Shown: in pieces, positions 11,707-45,372 of the stretch
Layout of the letters: the number at the start of each line of letters is the position of its first letter
How positions within the stretch are numbered: the stretch's first letter is position 1
Assembly (NCBI RefSeq): GCF_040807025.1
Contig: NC_090942.1
Location: forward strand, 38,580,911 to 38,644,910
From: Struthio camelus
Lineage: Eukaryota; Chordata; Aves; Struthioniformes; Struthionidae
Reading direction: 5' to 3'
Length of the DNA stretch: 64,000 nucleotides
Made by a program: the position numbers and the translations under genes
The notes under the pieces: model-generated
Database searches by the model: none
What the model was told of the DNA's origin: nothing
What the model saw: only the letters and a program-made list of their open reading frames with translations

Positions 11707-14700
11707 GTGAGCCTGGGCGCTTCGCGGCTGGCCCAGCCTTTGCCTGCCGGTAACGTAAAGCTTCGCCGCCGGGAGGGTGCTGAGGTGCGAAGATAAAACC
11801 TCTGCCGGGTCACGGAAGCCCGTGTTTTCCTCCTGGCGCGTTTGTGAGCGTGCGGCGGGTGGCTCGGGCGGTTTCTGCGGCTCTGCGCAGCTTTCCAGGA
11901 CGGCGTTTGGGTACGGATCGGCCCTCGCTGGCGGGGACCAGGCCGTGTCGTGGCCTCCCGGGCTGGCGACAGCGAGGGCAGCGGCCGGGGTCGCAGGCGG
12001 AGCTGGGCTCGTCGCCCTTGGCGGCGGCGGCAGCCCCCGGCGTGGCGGGCGGGGGCGGGGGGGCGGCCGGGGTGTTTCCGTGGTTCGGGTACCAGCTTTC
12101 GGACCTGAGGCGGCGGAAGAGGGTCTGGGTGAGGACAGCGGGAGCCTCTGGGCAAGAAACTTCCCCCTTTCTAGAGAGGGGGTACAGCAAAGTGCAAAAC
12201 CTTCATGTTTACCACACCCTGTAGCGCGAATACAACGTTGACTAGAAACGTCAGCAGCTTCCCTGTCGGCTGTCGGCTTTGGTGGCAGACAGGACTTTGC
12301 CTGTTGGCAGAAACAGCCCTCGTTTTAACGTAATCGTCTGTTCTTGCTCGCCTGGCGAACTTCTGCTTGGTAGCTCTTAACAGGGGATCTGCCTGCCTCG
12401 TACGCTGAACCGGTATGCCCGAGATAACGTTGAACTTCGTATTAGAAGCAGCCCGTGCTCCTTCTGCGTTACAGCGTTAGGAGTTTGGGGAGAGGGGGGA
12501 AAGCCACGTTAGCAATGCAGCCCTCTTCTCTTACGGTCCCCCGCCGCTGACCAGTAAAGAAGCGGTGTCGTCAGAAGCAGAACAATATTAAAAACCTGCC
12601 CCTGATTCTTTGAAATACTACTGAGTCATGGAGGAGAATAAATCCAAAAGAAAAAAAAAAAGAAGTAGGAGAGAGACCTTTAGGTCTCAGTGTGGAACTT
12701 TTGACTCATCTAGTATTAGCGTTTATGACCAGGAGAGAGGCATGAAGAAATAAAAAGTTCAGTATTAAATTTATTAACAGGACCAGTCATCCATCTAGAA
12801 TCTTTTCTTTGAATATGAAACTCTTAGCGAGTGAATGAGTTTAGGAAGATAATGGGAGACATGGAGAAAAAAAAACATGTCCACAAATACTGAGTATTTA
12901 GAGAAGATCCGTTCTGAGTCAATCTAGGAAAAGAAAGATATTGTGAATCCAGAAAGGGAAGAGAGGAGAAAACAGAAGTAAAGCGTTCTAATACATTATG
13001 GAAGTTATTGGATTTTTTTTAAATGTAATTTGAAGATGAAAAAGCTGAAGGAGACTTTATGCCTTTAAACTGAAGGCTGAGACTTTATTACTATTATAAA
13101 AACAATATGTTGTCAGAAAAGTGTAATAGTGCAATGCTGACTTTATTTTGGCTCTGGATATGTTCCTGGGGTTACCGTTGGCATAATTACACCTTTTTAG
13201 TTTTATTACTGAAAATGTGAATCTTGAGAACACGTTAGTGATTTACTATTTGTTTGAGTTTTTTTAATCTAGTGAATGAAATCCAAGCTCATCTGTCACA
13301 ACCTTGTCTTTTTTGTTGTTTTTTCACCCATTGATCTTGATGCAAATTTAAATCGAAAGCAAGAGGGTGTAGGAAGAGAGCTGATCTTGTGTATAAGTTA
13401 TGACATGTCTGTCTCTTCAGTCAACATGATAATTCGGTTTCCAATTGGTTACTAAGATTTTTAGGATTTTAATAGACATAGGAAAAGGAACTCGGTCTTT
13501 ACTTGATCCTTCTTCACACTTGCTGCCTGCTTAGAAAGGATTCATTACGTTTCTGGGTCTTGGTATTAGGTGATGAATGTTGCTTCTAACTAGGTGGCAA
13601 AACACATATTGACTTGTAATGTGCCAGCTGGCATGTTACAATTAGGGGTTTTAATTATGAAATTTTTTTTTTGTTTATTCAAAGACCGTTTTCCAAATGG
13701 TTTTCAGAGTGGGCTATATATTAAATTTCTTTGCAGATGTCTTCCTTATCCTCTGTGCCTGCATCATACAGTTCTTGGGCATCTATGGTAATTGCCAATC
13801 GGGAGAAGTTATGTTATTTCAGTATTGTAAGTTGTCTTAGCAGAGTTAACGGAGTAACGTAAGTTTGTTTGTTTGTTTGTTTTTTAACTCATGGTGTACC
13901 TCTTAGTTATTTTTAATGCATTTAAATGCCTTGAAAGGGTGTCACTGTGCAACAAGCTAGCTGTTTACGGATTCCCCAATGAATTGGTTTAAGAAGTGCT
14001 GTCTTGTTCAGTTGGTTCAGTAGAACCTTCCTTCCCTTGTCTAGGCATTAAGAAATTAGCGGGGTTCGTTGTTGTTATTTTTTAATGCTGTTGCTGTGTC
14101 ATCCTGAATTTTATTTTGGACTAATGTCAAGTCTTTGTGTAGCATCTGTGCTTTCTGTATTTTACACATAATTGCCGGATGTTTTGGAACAGGTTGATAA
14201 GAAACTGCACATCAGCATAACGAGGAAGTAGCTGAATGAAAGTATAATCTCAGAAATTGCTACAAATAGAAATGTGTTCAGGTGAAATCATGTGAAAATT
14301 TCTGTCTCTTTGCTGTGTTGCGCGGGTACGATAGAAATAGCGAGGAGGCCGGCGCTTTAGAGCGTGACAGCTTGCCAGTGCTCTTGAGCTCAGAGCAACT
14401 TCCTCAGCTTCCCTGTGGTAAATGTCGAGCGAGATTTTGGCTTGGGCTTGGTTTATAAGCCAGTGAGTTCTTCAAAAGTACCGACTACCTTCTGGTAATG
14501 AACATGCACAGGAAATGTTTTCATGTTTCTTCTTTCAGTAGTTACTGGAAAGGCTTTTTTTTTTTTAACTTTCTTTTTGCTACCAATTAGTTGTTTCTTG
14601 TTAATTCCTTCAGTAACTGCCATTAACACAGGCTGCCATAGAGTAGAGTTTAGAAATGAGGGAGAAACGTCCTTTAATTTCTTCTAGTTGTGATTGATGG

Positions 14701-15304
14701 TTCTAACGAGTTGAAAATATTCATGACTAATTACCTAGCCCATGTAAAACTAGTTTTTTTGTAAGAACTCAGTCCAGTTTTTCCGTGGTTGTACTGAAGT
14801 GCATGATTGTATCTTCTATTATTTAGTTATCTTCCAGAGCCAAATGGATCTTAAAGATATACTTCTCTGCCACCATCTCTTATGTTGTGGGTTTTTTGTC
14901 ATGTATACTGAATCATGGAATTCAGTTACAGAGGTCCTGCTCGCCTGAAGATCTTGTGCACATGATTATCAGTTTTTCCTGTAATTTTCATTACTGTATC
15001 ATTTAAAGACATATTTACAGTAGAACAATGATTATAAGGCTTTCACTTTTCCAGCTAATTTTGCAAACAGGATTTGAAGAGTAAAGACCTCAAATGCTGG
15101 GAGATGTTAAAGATGTTAGTTTTAACTTCTGTTAGTGCTGAGCTTATTTTTGATTGTTTATTTCATCTCCCGTTCCTCTGCTTATTTGTTCTTAATTTCT
15201 TCACTATGCCTTTGGAGTAGTATTTAATTTTTTTTAATTTTAAAAGTCCCCGTCATGTATTTTAATAAATTATAATTGGGTATATTTAACCTTTTATTTT
15301 TAAG
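11707..15304 (+). other. TBK1: TBK1 intron 1
   Basis: The first 430 bases are still CpG-rich. The rest is ordinary AT-rich intron with poly(A) and TTTG runs (13864-13882). It ends in a strong pyrimidine tract and acceptor at 15301-15304. Confidence 0.6.
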
Positions 15305-15337
15305 GTCAAGAAGAAAACTGTCTAATCCAGAGCAAAG

Positions 15338-39509
<24,172 letters not shown>

Positions 39510-39605
39510 CTATCAGAGGACGTGAAGAGGACTTGTAAATTTTTCAAAGGGGAAAAAATACTGTTGGAGCATTTAAAGACAGATAATAAATCTGTACCCA
39601 GTTTT
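39510..39605 (+). other. TBK1: TBK1 3' UTR (proximal form)
   Basis: The noncoding stretch from the stop to just past AATAAA at 39585-39590, followed by a T-rich element at 39601. A longer form could use AATAAA at 40092-40097, which is followed by a T17 run. Confidence 0.6.
39585..39590 (+). terminator. TBK1: TBK1 proximal poly(A) signal
   Basis: A canonical AATAAA lies 76 bases after the stop, with a downstream T-rich element (gttttttctct). Confidence 0.65.
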
Positions 39606-40091
39606 TTCTCTGCAATTGTAGTATTAAAAATGTAAATATGTATAATATGTAAATATAAAAGAAATATATATATATATATATATCTTTTTTGTCAATGTTA
39701 GCTGATAATTACTTCTGGCAGGGAACTTACATATTGAAGGATCTCTGGCAAAATCCTAAAGACAAAAGTATTGTTGACGAACTGACGCTTGTTTGAATAT
39801 TGCCCCTTTTTCAGAATTCAGTAAATTCTTTACTACAAGAGAATTGCAACTTTCAGAACTCTGCAAATTATGAATCGTCTGTAAAGGTGTTTTGGGTTTC
39901 CTTTAATCACCACTATTGTTTTGGCCTCTGGTTGAGTGACAGTGATCATCATTTACCGAACATAAAGACTGTCTTAAATCAGATCTCTTTAAACAAACAC
40001 AAATAGGAACTAAAAGCACAGATAAGACAAAGAGTGGAAATGCATTTCTTTTTCCTTCATGTCCAAACTGTTGGTTCACTTCTACTTGGGA

Positions 40092-40097
40092 AATAAA
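40092..40097 (+). terminator. TBK1: Possible distal TBK1 poly(A) signal
   Basis: AATAAA is followed at about 40106 by a long T run and 'gtccttgtccatatttggtg'. Use of this site would give a 3' UTR of about 0.6 kb. Confidence 0.4.
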
Positions 40098-42902
40098 TTC
40101 ACAGCTTTTTTTTTTTTTTTAAAGTCCTTGTCCATATTTGGTGCCATGTTGTCTGTAATTATTTGACTGGTCTTGATATGGAGCTTTGTCCCCCAGGTTG
40201 TCCTATCAAATGTAAAAATTCCTTTTGTGGGGTATGCAGTTTTCAGAATTTCCCTGAAATTGTGTTGTTCACCACAAGAGAAGGGGGATCTTAGAATACA
40301 GTAGCCTTTTCAGAATCCTGTTTGCAGGCTTTAAAAATTAAAAAAAGGTTAAAAATCTGTGTTATGGGAATTTTTTTAGTAGTCAGTAAACTGGATAGAA
40401 TCATGTTTGAATGGTAATTTAATATTAGAAAATTCTAATCTAGATCTTTTCTACATCCTGAAAAGAGATCACATGCACTGCTGACTTATGACTGAGATAC
40501 TGAACTTGGGGGGTAGAATTTAGTAACCCTATGTATGTTTATTTTCCACTATAAATAGGTATTACTTTTAGTACTACATGATTAGGTTGTAGAGATGGAG
40601 AATGAAACAGTCTGCTCCAAAGTATATGAAAGGAGAGGAAACAAGAAAAGGAAAGCAAAAAACATAAACGGCTCAAAACGTCCCACGCTTTGTGTGAATG
40701 CCACAAGAGCATTTATCTTTGTTTAAGGTGTTGAGCATATTCATATTGCGGGACTCATTTAGTATTCTCATTCTTTCTGTGTGGAAACCAGGCCACAGAT
40801 GGTCAATGGTATCCAAGTAGCCCTTTAAATTGCTATACTGCATCTACAGGAAGAGCTGTTTCCAGGATATTTTCATAATTAACAGTGAGACTTCTAGGTA
40901 AAACTTAAGGAGTGGTGGTAACCTTTGATAGCATCAGAGAGTTTTGTGATTTTTAGTCCCTGCTTATTCGTTCTGCCCAAAATACAAAACTTACCCAATG
41001 TATTTAAAATATATTTAAATAGAAACTTATGAAATTTGTACTTGGTTCTTTCATTGTTAAAAGATGAGGATACTCACTGACTTGAAATCCCTGACACCTG
41101 CATTCCAGTGTTCTTGATGAGAATGACATATTAAAAGGAAATTCAGACACCCATGTGATGAGCTTCATACTTTGCAAGCTTTTTTGAAAAAAAGGTAGCT
41201 ATGCAAAACTAGTGCAACAGTTCTGTTGCATGTTTTTCTTTGGTTAGCCATGGCATTCTTTAATTATTTGTTTCAAAGTACCTGAATCATGTCTAACTGG
41301 AATGTTTTAATGCCTGGTTGTACATTCATTTATTCATGTCCATAGTCTCACTGAGTGTCAGCAAAAGAGATATATAGCTGTTCAAAAAATTGGGCTCTTA
41401 AATTGTACATAAATGTTGTGTTTTTTCAACATTACTTCTGTAAAAAAAACATTTATTATTTCAAAGGTTCTTAATTTTGAAAGAAACTGAGTGTTAGTTG
41501 GCATATATAATTCCTTTATACTGAAGCAGTCTGAAAAGGAAAGTTTGTTGTAGTAGCAATATATGGATATGTTGGCATTCTTTTATATGTTTGAAAATGT
41601 TTTATATTACTTTACATTATGTTCATTTTAAACATTGCTGGTTTTAGTGTTGTCAAATACATCAGTAATCTTAACCTTGTTAAAATTACTTTTTCTAAAG
41701 TAGTTTTAACTAAGCACTGGTTAAGGAACTTGAAGTAACCAGTTTGTAATCTACTGGTTACCTTCTTATGAAACAAATATATTATTCACGTTGAAGTGCA
41801 GCGCGTTGTACTGTGCAACTGTTTGGTTCAAACTGAGTGTCCTGATACTGTCAGTCATTCCGCTGACTTGCCAGAAGAAGTAATAGAAAGTAATATATGG
41901 TCTTTCCTCCTGAAGCTGGTTTACTGTTTTGGGGGGTTTAGTTTAGTATATTAATTATCTGTTACTTGAACAAACCTGTCTTCATATGAATTGTGAAAAT
42001 GCATGAGTGAATGACTTAATTGCATAAATACATCATCAACCACTTACTGTAGGGTGTGTACCTAGTTTTTTAAGTCTTTTCATAATTTCACTTTTTGTTA
42101 ATTTCAGTGTTGCTTTATGATTTTTATTTCCCCCTAAATTCACATGAAATATAAAGTCTGAAATCAGAAGTAGCAAATTACTGTTTAGATTGCTTTAGTC
42201 GGTTGTCCAGAAGGTGTCCCATACAATAGAATCATTAACATAGACTATATGGTAGGGCCACTAATCCTTTCTAGTATTATTATTTTCCAACTACTGGGCT
42301 GAAATGCATGCTGATCAAAATTAGTTCTAACAGCGATAAAACTCCTAATCCCTACTTTGTATGAAACGTTCCACGAGTGGAGCTAAATCAGTGCTAATGT
42401 AGTTAAGATTACTGTAGATAGAAGTGGTAATCACAGAATAATTTTGGATACAGTGTTATGACAAGCATTACAGAGGCTGAACAGAAGGGTGGTTTGTTTT
42501 TTTTTTTTTTTTAATTTGAAGCCTGGAAAGGGGAGGATCTGGAACGTGGAGTTACATAGATTTATTTGGGTAAAATTAAGCACAGAATTACTACAAAGCA
42601 GTTGCATAGCTTGCTGTTAATGTTAAATCTTTATTTTCTAGGAATGGCACAATAATTGATTTGGTTAGCTAAATTGGGTTAGCTGAACCAATGATGGCTT
42701 CTAGCTAGGGACTTGGAAATCGGTGGGTTAGAATCACACCCTGGTCTGTGCAGGCTAAGGCAGAGAGAAAAGTAATGGGTAGGATCTGAAAGACTCACCT
42801 GAGGAGGACTGGAAAAATGGGAGTTGGCTTAAAAACGAGAACATCGGAAGAAGGGGAGAGCGGAAGTCTTCATTTATCTAAATGTTCTTGCGGAAGATCA
42901 GT

Positions 42903-42993
42903 GTTATGCATGTCTGTGGTGCTAGGACTACAGCTCCTGAGTGAGCTCCTGAGTTATGCATGTCTGTGGTGCTAGGACTACGGCTCCTGAGTG
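42903..42993 (+). repeat. 50-bp-period tandem duplication
   Basis: The 41-bp blocks 42903-42943 and 42953-42993 (each starts gttatgcatgtctgtggtgc) differ at one base. The gap between them repeats 'gagctcctga'. Confidence 0.9.
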
Positions 42994-43029
42994 TAAATTG
43001 TAGTGCAAGAAACAAACAAACAAAAAAAA

Positions 43030-43150
43030 CAGACTAGAAGTTTGGAAAAAAACTTTCTTACAGTAAATAGAGTGAAGTACCAGAACAGATTGCTATGGGA
43101 ACTGAGCAGTATCTGTAACCAGAGATTTTTAGGAACAGGTTAACGGGCGG
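43030..43150 (+). repeat. Degraded CR1-like 3' region
   Basis: 'agtgaagtaccagaacagat', 'tgctatgggaactgagcag' and 'gagatttttaggaacaggtt' follow the CR1/L3-type 3' phrase (gtgaaacactggaacagattgcc, ...gagatttttaagaacaggtt). The minus-strand open frame over 43058-43597 is a chance product. Confidence 0.45.
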
Positions 43151-44822
43151 GAGCTCCTGTGGCCTACTTAGCCAGAGGCAAGGCTGTATAACCTTTCCAC
43201 TTCTACTTTTAATTTTCTGTGCTCTAGACAGTAATTGTCGCATGCTTCTTTGATTATTTGTTCCACTCACCACAAATCCAGTAGGGGTAGTACCCCTCAG
43301 CCAATGAACAGGAGATGACCTGGAGGAGGATAGCTGATGCTGGTGGGACCTGTGCTCTTGGAGCTGCAACTCAGCCTTGTGACACCCGTACCAGCCCAGC
43401 GCATGGTCTTGGTGCTTGTAGATGTCCATACAGATGTGCTTTGGAGAACTTTGCTTCATACTGACAAGGAAGAGAGACAGCAACAGGTAGATCTGTTGGT
43501 GTGCTACAAACAGGGGCATGCTGTAGCTGTTCAAGGTTGTATTCATCTCCAGAAAACTTGCACAAGTGTTTAAGTATGTAACTAGCCAGGCTTTCACGGA
43601 GTTCCCATCAAGTTATGGGTTATGGCACTACTGTTCAGCCGTGGGAAACACTTCCTGGGCTATTTGCTTGGGGTAATTAAAGATCATTTTAATCAAAATC
43701 CACTGAAGATCCATCACCATCTCTTGTCAGTGCCCCATGTGCCAGCATGATGGGTGCTCCTGCTTCCTTGAATATATCTATGGTGTATAACGTGCTCTTT
43801 TTTTTTTTTTTTTAAAGCAATTCCGGAGCCGGTTATGAGCAGGCCTATCCGACTGTGGGGCAGCACTGTGCCAGGGGGAGCGCGGCTCGGCTTCTGAGAG
43901 GCGCTGAGCCGTGCGAGGCATTAGCTGGCTTGGCAGGCGCATTTGCTAACTCATGGCAGAGCCGCATAGCGCTGGCACAGCTGTCCCGCTGCTTCCCGGG
44001 TGATATCTGGGGGAGCTCGCTGCCAGTTGCAGGGTTAAGTGGGGTAGGAGCATACCTTACAGTCTGCAGAAAAAATGCCTTACAACGAAACTATCCTGGT
44101 TCCTGCAAGCTTATTTTATGCCATTTTAAGATCTCTGAAAGGCAGCATTAAAATAGGCATTTTTAATGCTTGGGATGTGTGACAACCACGTACTAGTAAG
44201 CTCAAGGGCAACGTTTTCTGAAGGTGCAGGTTTGCTAAATCTGAGTTGTATGCCTGGCTGTGTGATCGGCTGGCTGCTCCTGTGCTACCAAAAGAGAGAT
44301 TTTGTTTGGCGGTGCAGAATATGGCTCTGCGGGGCTGAAATCCAGTCTGCTGGCAGCCCCTCCGCCTTCACCGCTTGCTTGCGTTTCTCCAGCGCGATGC
44401 CTCGCACGTCTTGCACAGCGTTTCTGGCATGACGAGGCGAGAGCTAATAGCTGTTATTTTCTCTGCAAGGTAAGGGACTTTCCTAAAACGCTTCCTGTGG
44501 AAACTTGGGGAGGGGTGGGGGGAACAAAGTAGCGATCTAGTCTACTATATTATCTCCCATAGTAAAAACCTACCTCCTGGATATCTTCTGTCGATGATAC
44601 ATAACGTTGCTGGTAAACGCGCTGAAAATTGGAGGTGAAAAGCGCGAGTTAAACCGTTCACCTGCTTTATGTTGCCGTGGAGCGCGGGGGTGGGGGGAGT
44701 AAAAACTTGGAGCATTTCAGAGCTTTGGGCCGCCTTTATTTCTTCCCCGAACGGTTTTACGTGAGGAGGGTTAGGTCCATCACGCGCCCAGGCACCGTTA
44801 CAGGGCGGCAGGGCTGGCGGCA

Positions 44823-44936
44823 GCCGCCCCGAGTGACCGTTACGGGCGGGGCGCGGCGGGGGCGACACCCCCCCACAGCCCTGCCGCCCCGAGTGACCGT
44901 TACGGGCGGGGCGCGGCGGGGGCGACACCCCCCCAC
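44823..44936 (+). repeat. 60-bp-period tandem duplication in the RASSF3 promoter
   Basis: Perfect 54-bp copies lie at 44823-44876 and 44883-44936. Each carries gtgaccgttacgggcggggc, i.e. a CCGTTA element next to a GC box. A shorter accgttac at 44795-44802 may be a third, decayed copy. Confidence 0.93.
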
Positions 44937-45044
44937 CCCCGCCGCCGTGCTGCCAGAGCCCGCAGCGCCCGCTGCGGGAGGCGCCGCCGCTGTCACAGGG
45001 GAGAGGCAGGGCGCCGGCCCGACCCCAGCGGCCGGGGGCTCGGC

Positions 45045-45372
45045 ATGGCGGCGGCGGCGGCGCCGCCGGGGGGCAGCCTCGCCCGCGGGGACCGGCGGGC
45101 GAAGCCGCCGCGCAAGGAGGCGGCACGGGAGATGTTCCTGCCGCTAGACGCGCCCGCCGGCGTCCCGAGCCCCGTGTACGGCCGCCGGCGCCCGGGCCCG
45201 CCGCGGACCCGCCACGTCCGGACCGTCTTCGAAGCGGCGGCGGCACCGGAGGAGGAAGCAGCAGCAGCAGCAGCCGCCAGGCCGGGGCATCGCTTCAGCC
45301 CGGCGGCGGCGACGGGAACGTGGTGCGACCTCTGCTGCCGCTTCGTCTTCTCGCAGGGCCTGCGCTGTGAGG
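45045..45372 (+). CDS. RASSF3: RASSF3 first coding exon, C1-type N-terminus (partial gene)
   Basis: The exon has 109 codons plus one base, ending in phase 1 at gtgagc. The ATG (G at -3, G at +4) is in strong context. The peptide opens Ala- and Pro-rich, then is Arg-rich (GRRRPGPPRTRH), has PEEEAAAAAAA and ends GHRFSPAAATGTWCDLCCRF then VFSQGLRCE. H-x-F, W-C-D-L-C and G-L-x-C are the first half of the atypical C1 domain of RASSF1A and RASSF5/NORE1A. In those genes, as I recall, the first exon also ends just before the remaining CKFTCH part. Synteny downstream of TBK1 points to RASSF3, a Ras-association scaffold of Hippo/MST and p53 signalling. The human RASSF3 forms I know start differently and lack C1. 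I do not see the rest of the C1 domain, the RA domain or SARAH domain in this window. The short-form RASSF3 start (MSSGYSSLEED type) is also not visible. Confidence 0.75.

Larger units (their letters stand above)
11040..12140 (+). promoter_or_regulatory. TBK1: TBK1 CpG-island promoter
   Basis: An abrupt rise in G+C and CpG density covers about 1.1 kb between AT-rich flanks. There is no obvious TATA box, as is usual for widely expressed genes. Adjacent ETS-like sites (ccggaag) and GC boxes are present. Long open frames on both strands here, including the 237-codon minus-strand one at 11442-12155, are products of stop-poor GC-rich DNA. Confidence 0.85.
39606..44679. other. TBK1-RASSF3 intergenic region
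   Basis: There is no supported gene. It holds a (TA)n run at 39665-39683, homopolymer T runs (42498-42512, 43799-43814), a 50-bp-period duplication at 42903, a CR1-like remnant at 43030 and, from 43820, rising GC content towards the RASSF3 CpG island. Confidence 0.6.

Noticed and set aside
11442..12155. 237-codon minus-strand ORF and other long frames in the TBK1 CpG island
   Set aside because: GC-rich DNA has few stop codons. Several frames on both strands are open at once, with Arg/Pro/Gly/Ala composition and no domain.
43058..43597. 179-codon minus-strand ORF between TBK1 and RASSF3
   Set aside because: It runs antisense through a CR1-like remnant and has no recognised family or promoter.
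44545..45246. 233-codon minus-strand ORF in the RASSF3 CpG island
   Set aside because: It overlaps the duplicated promoter repeat and is low complexity. The + strand frame at 45045 has the C1 residues and a splice donor.
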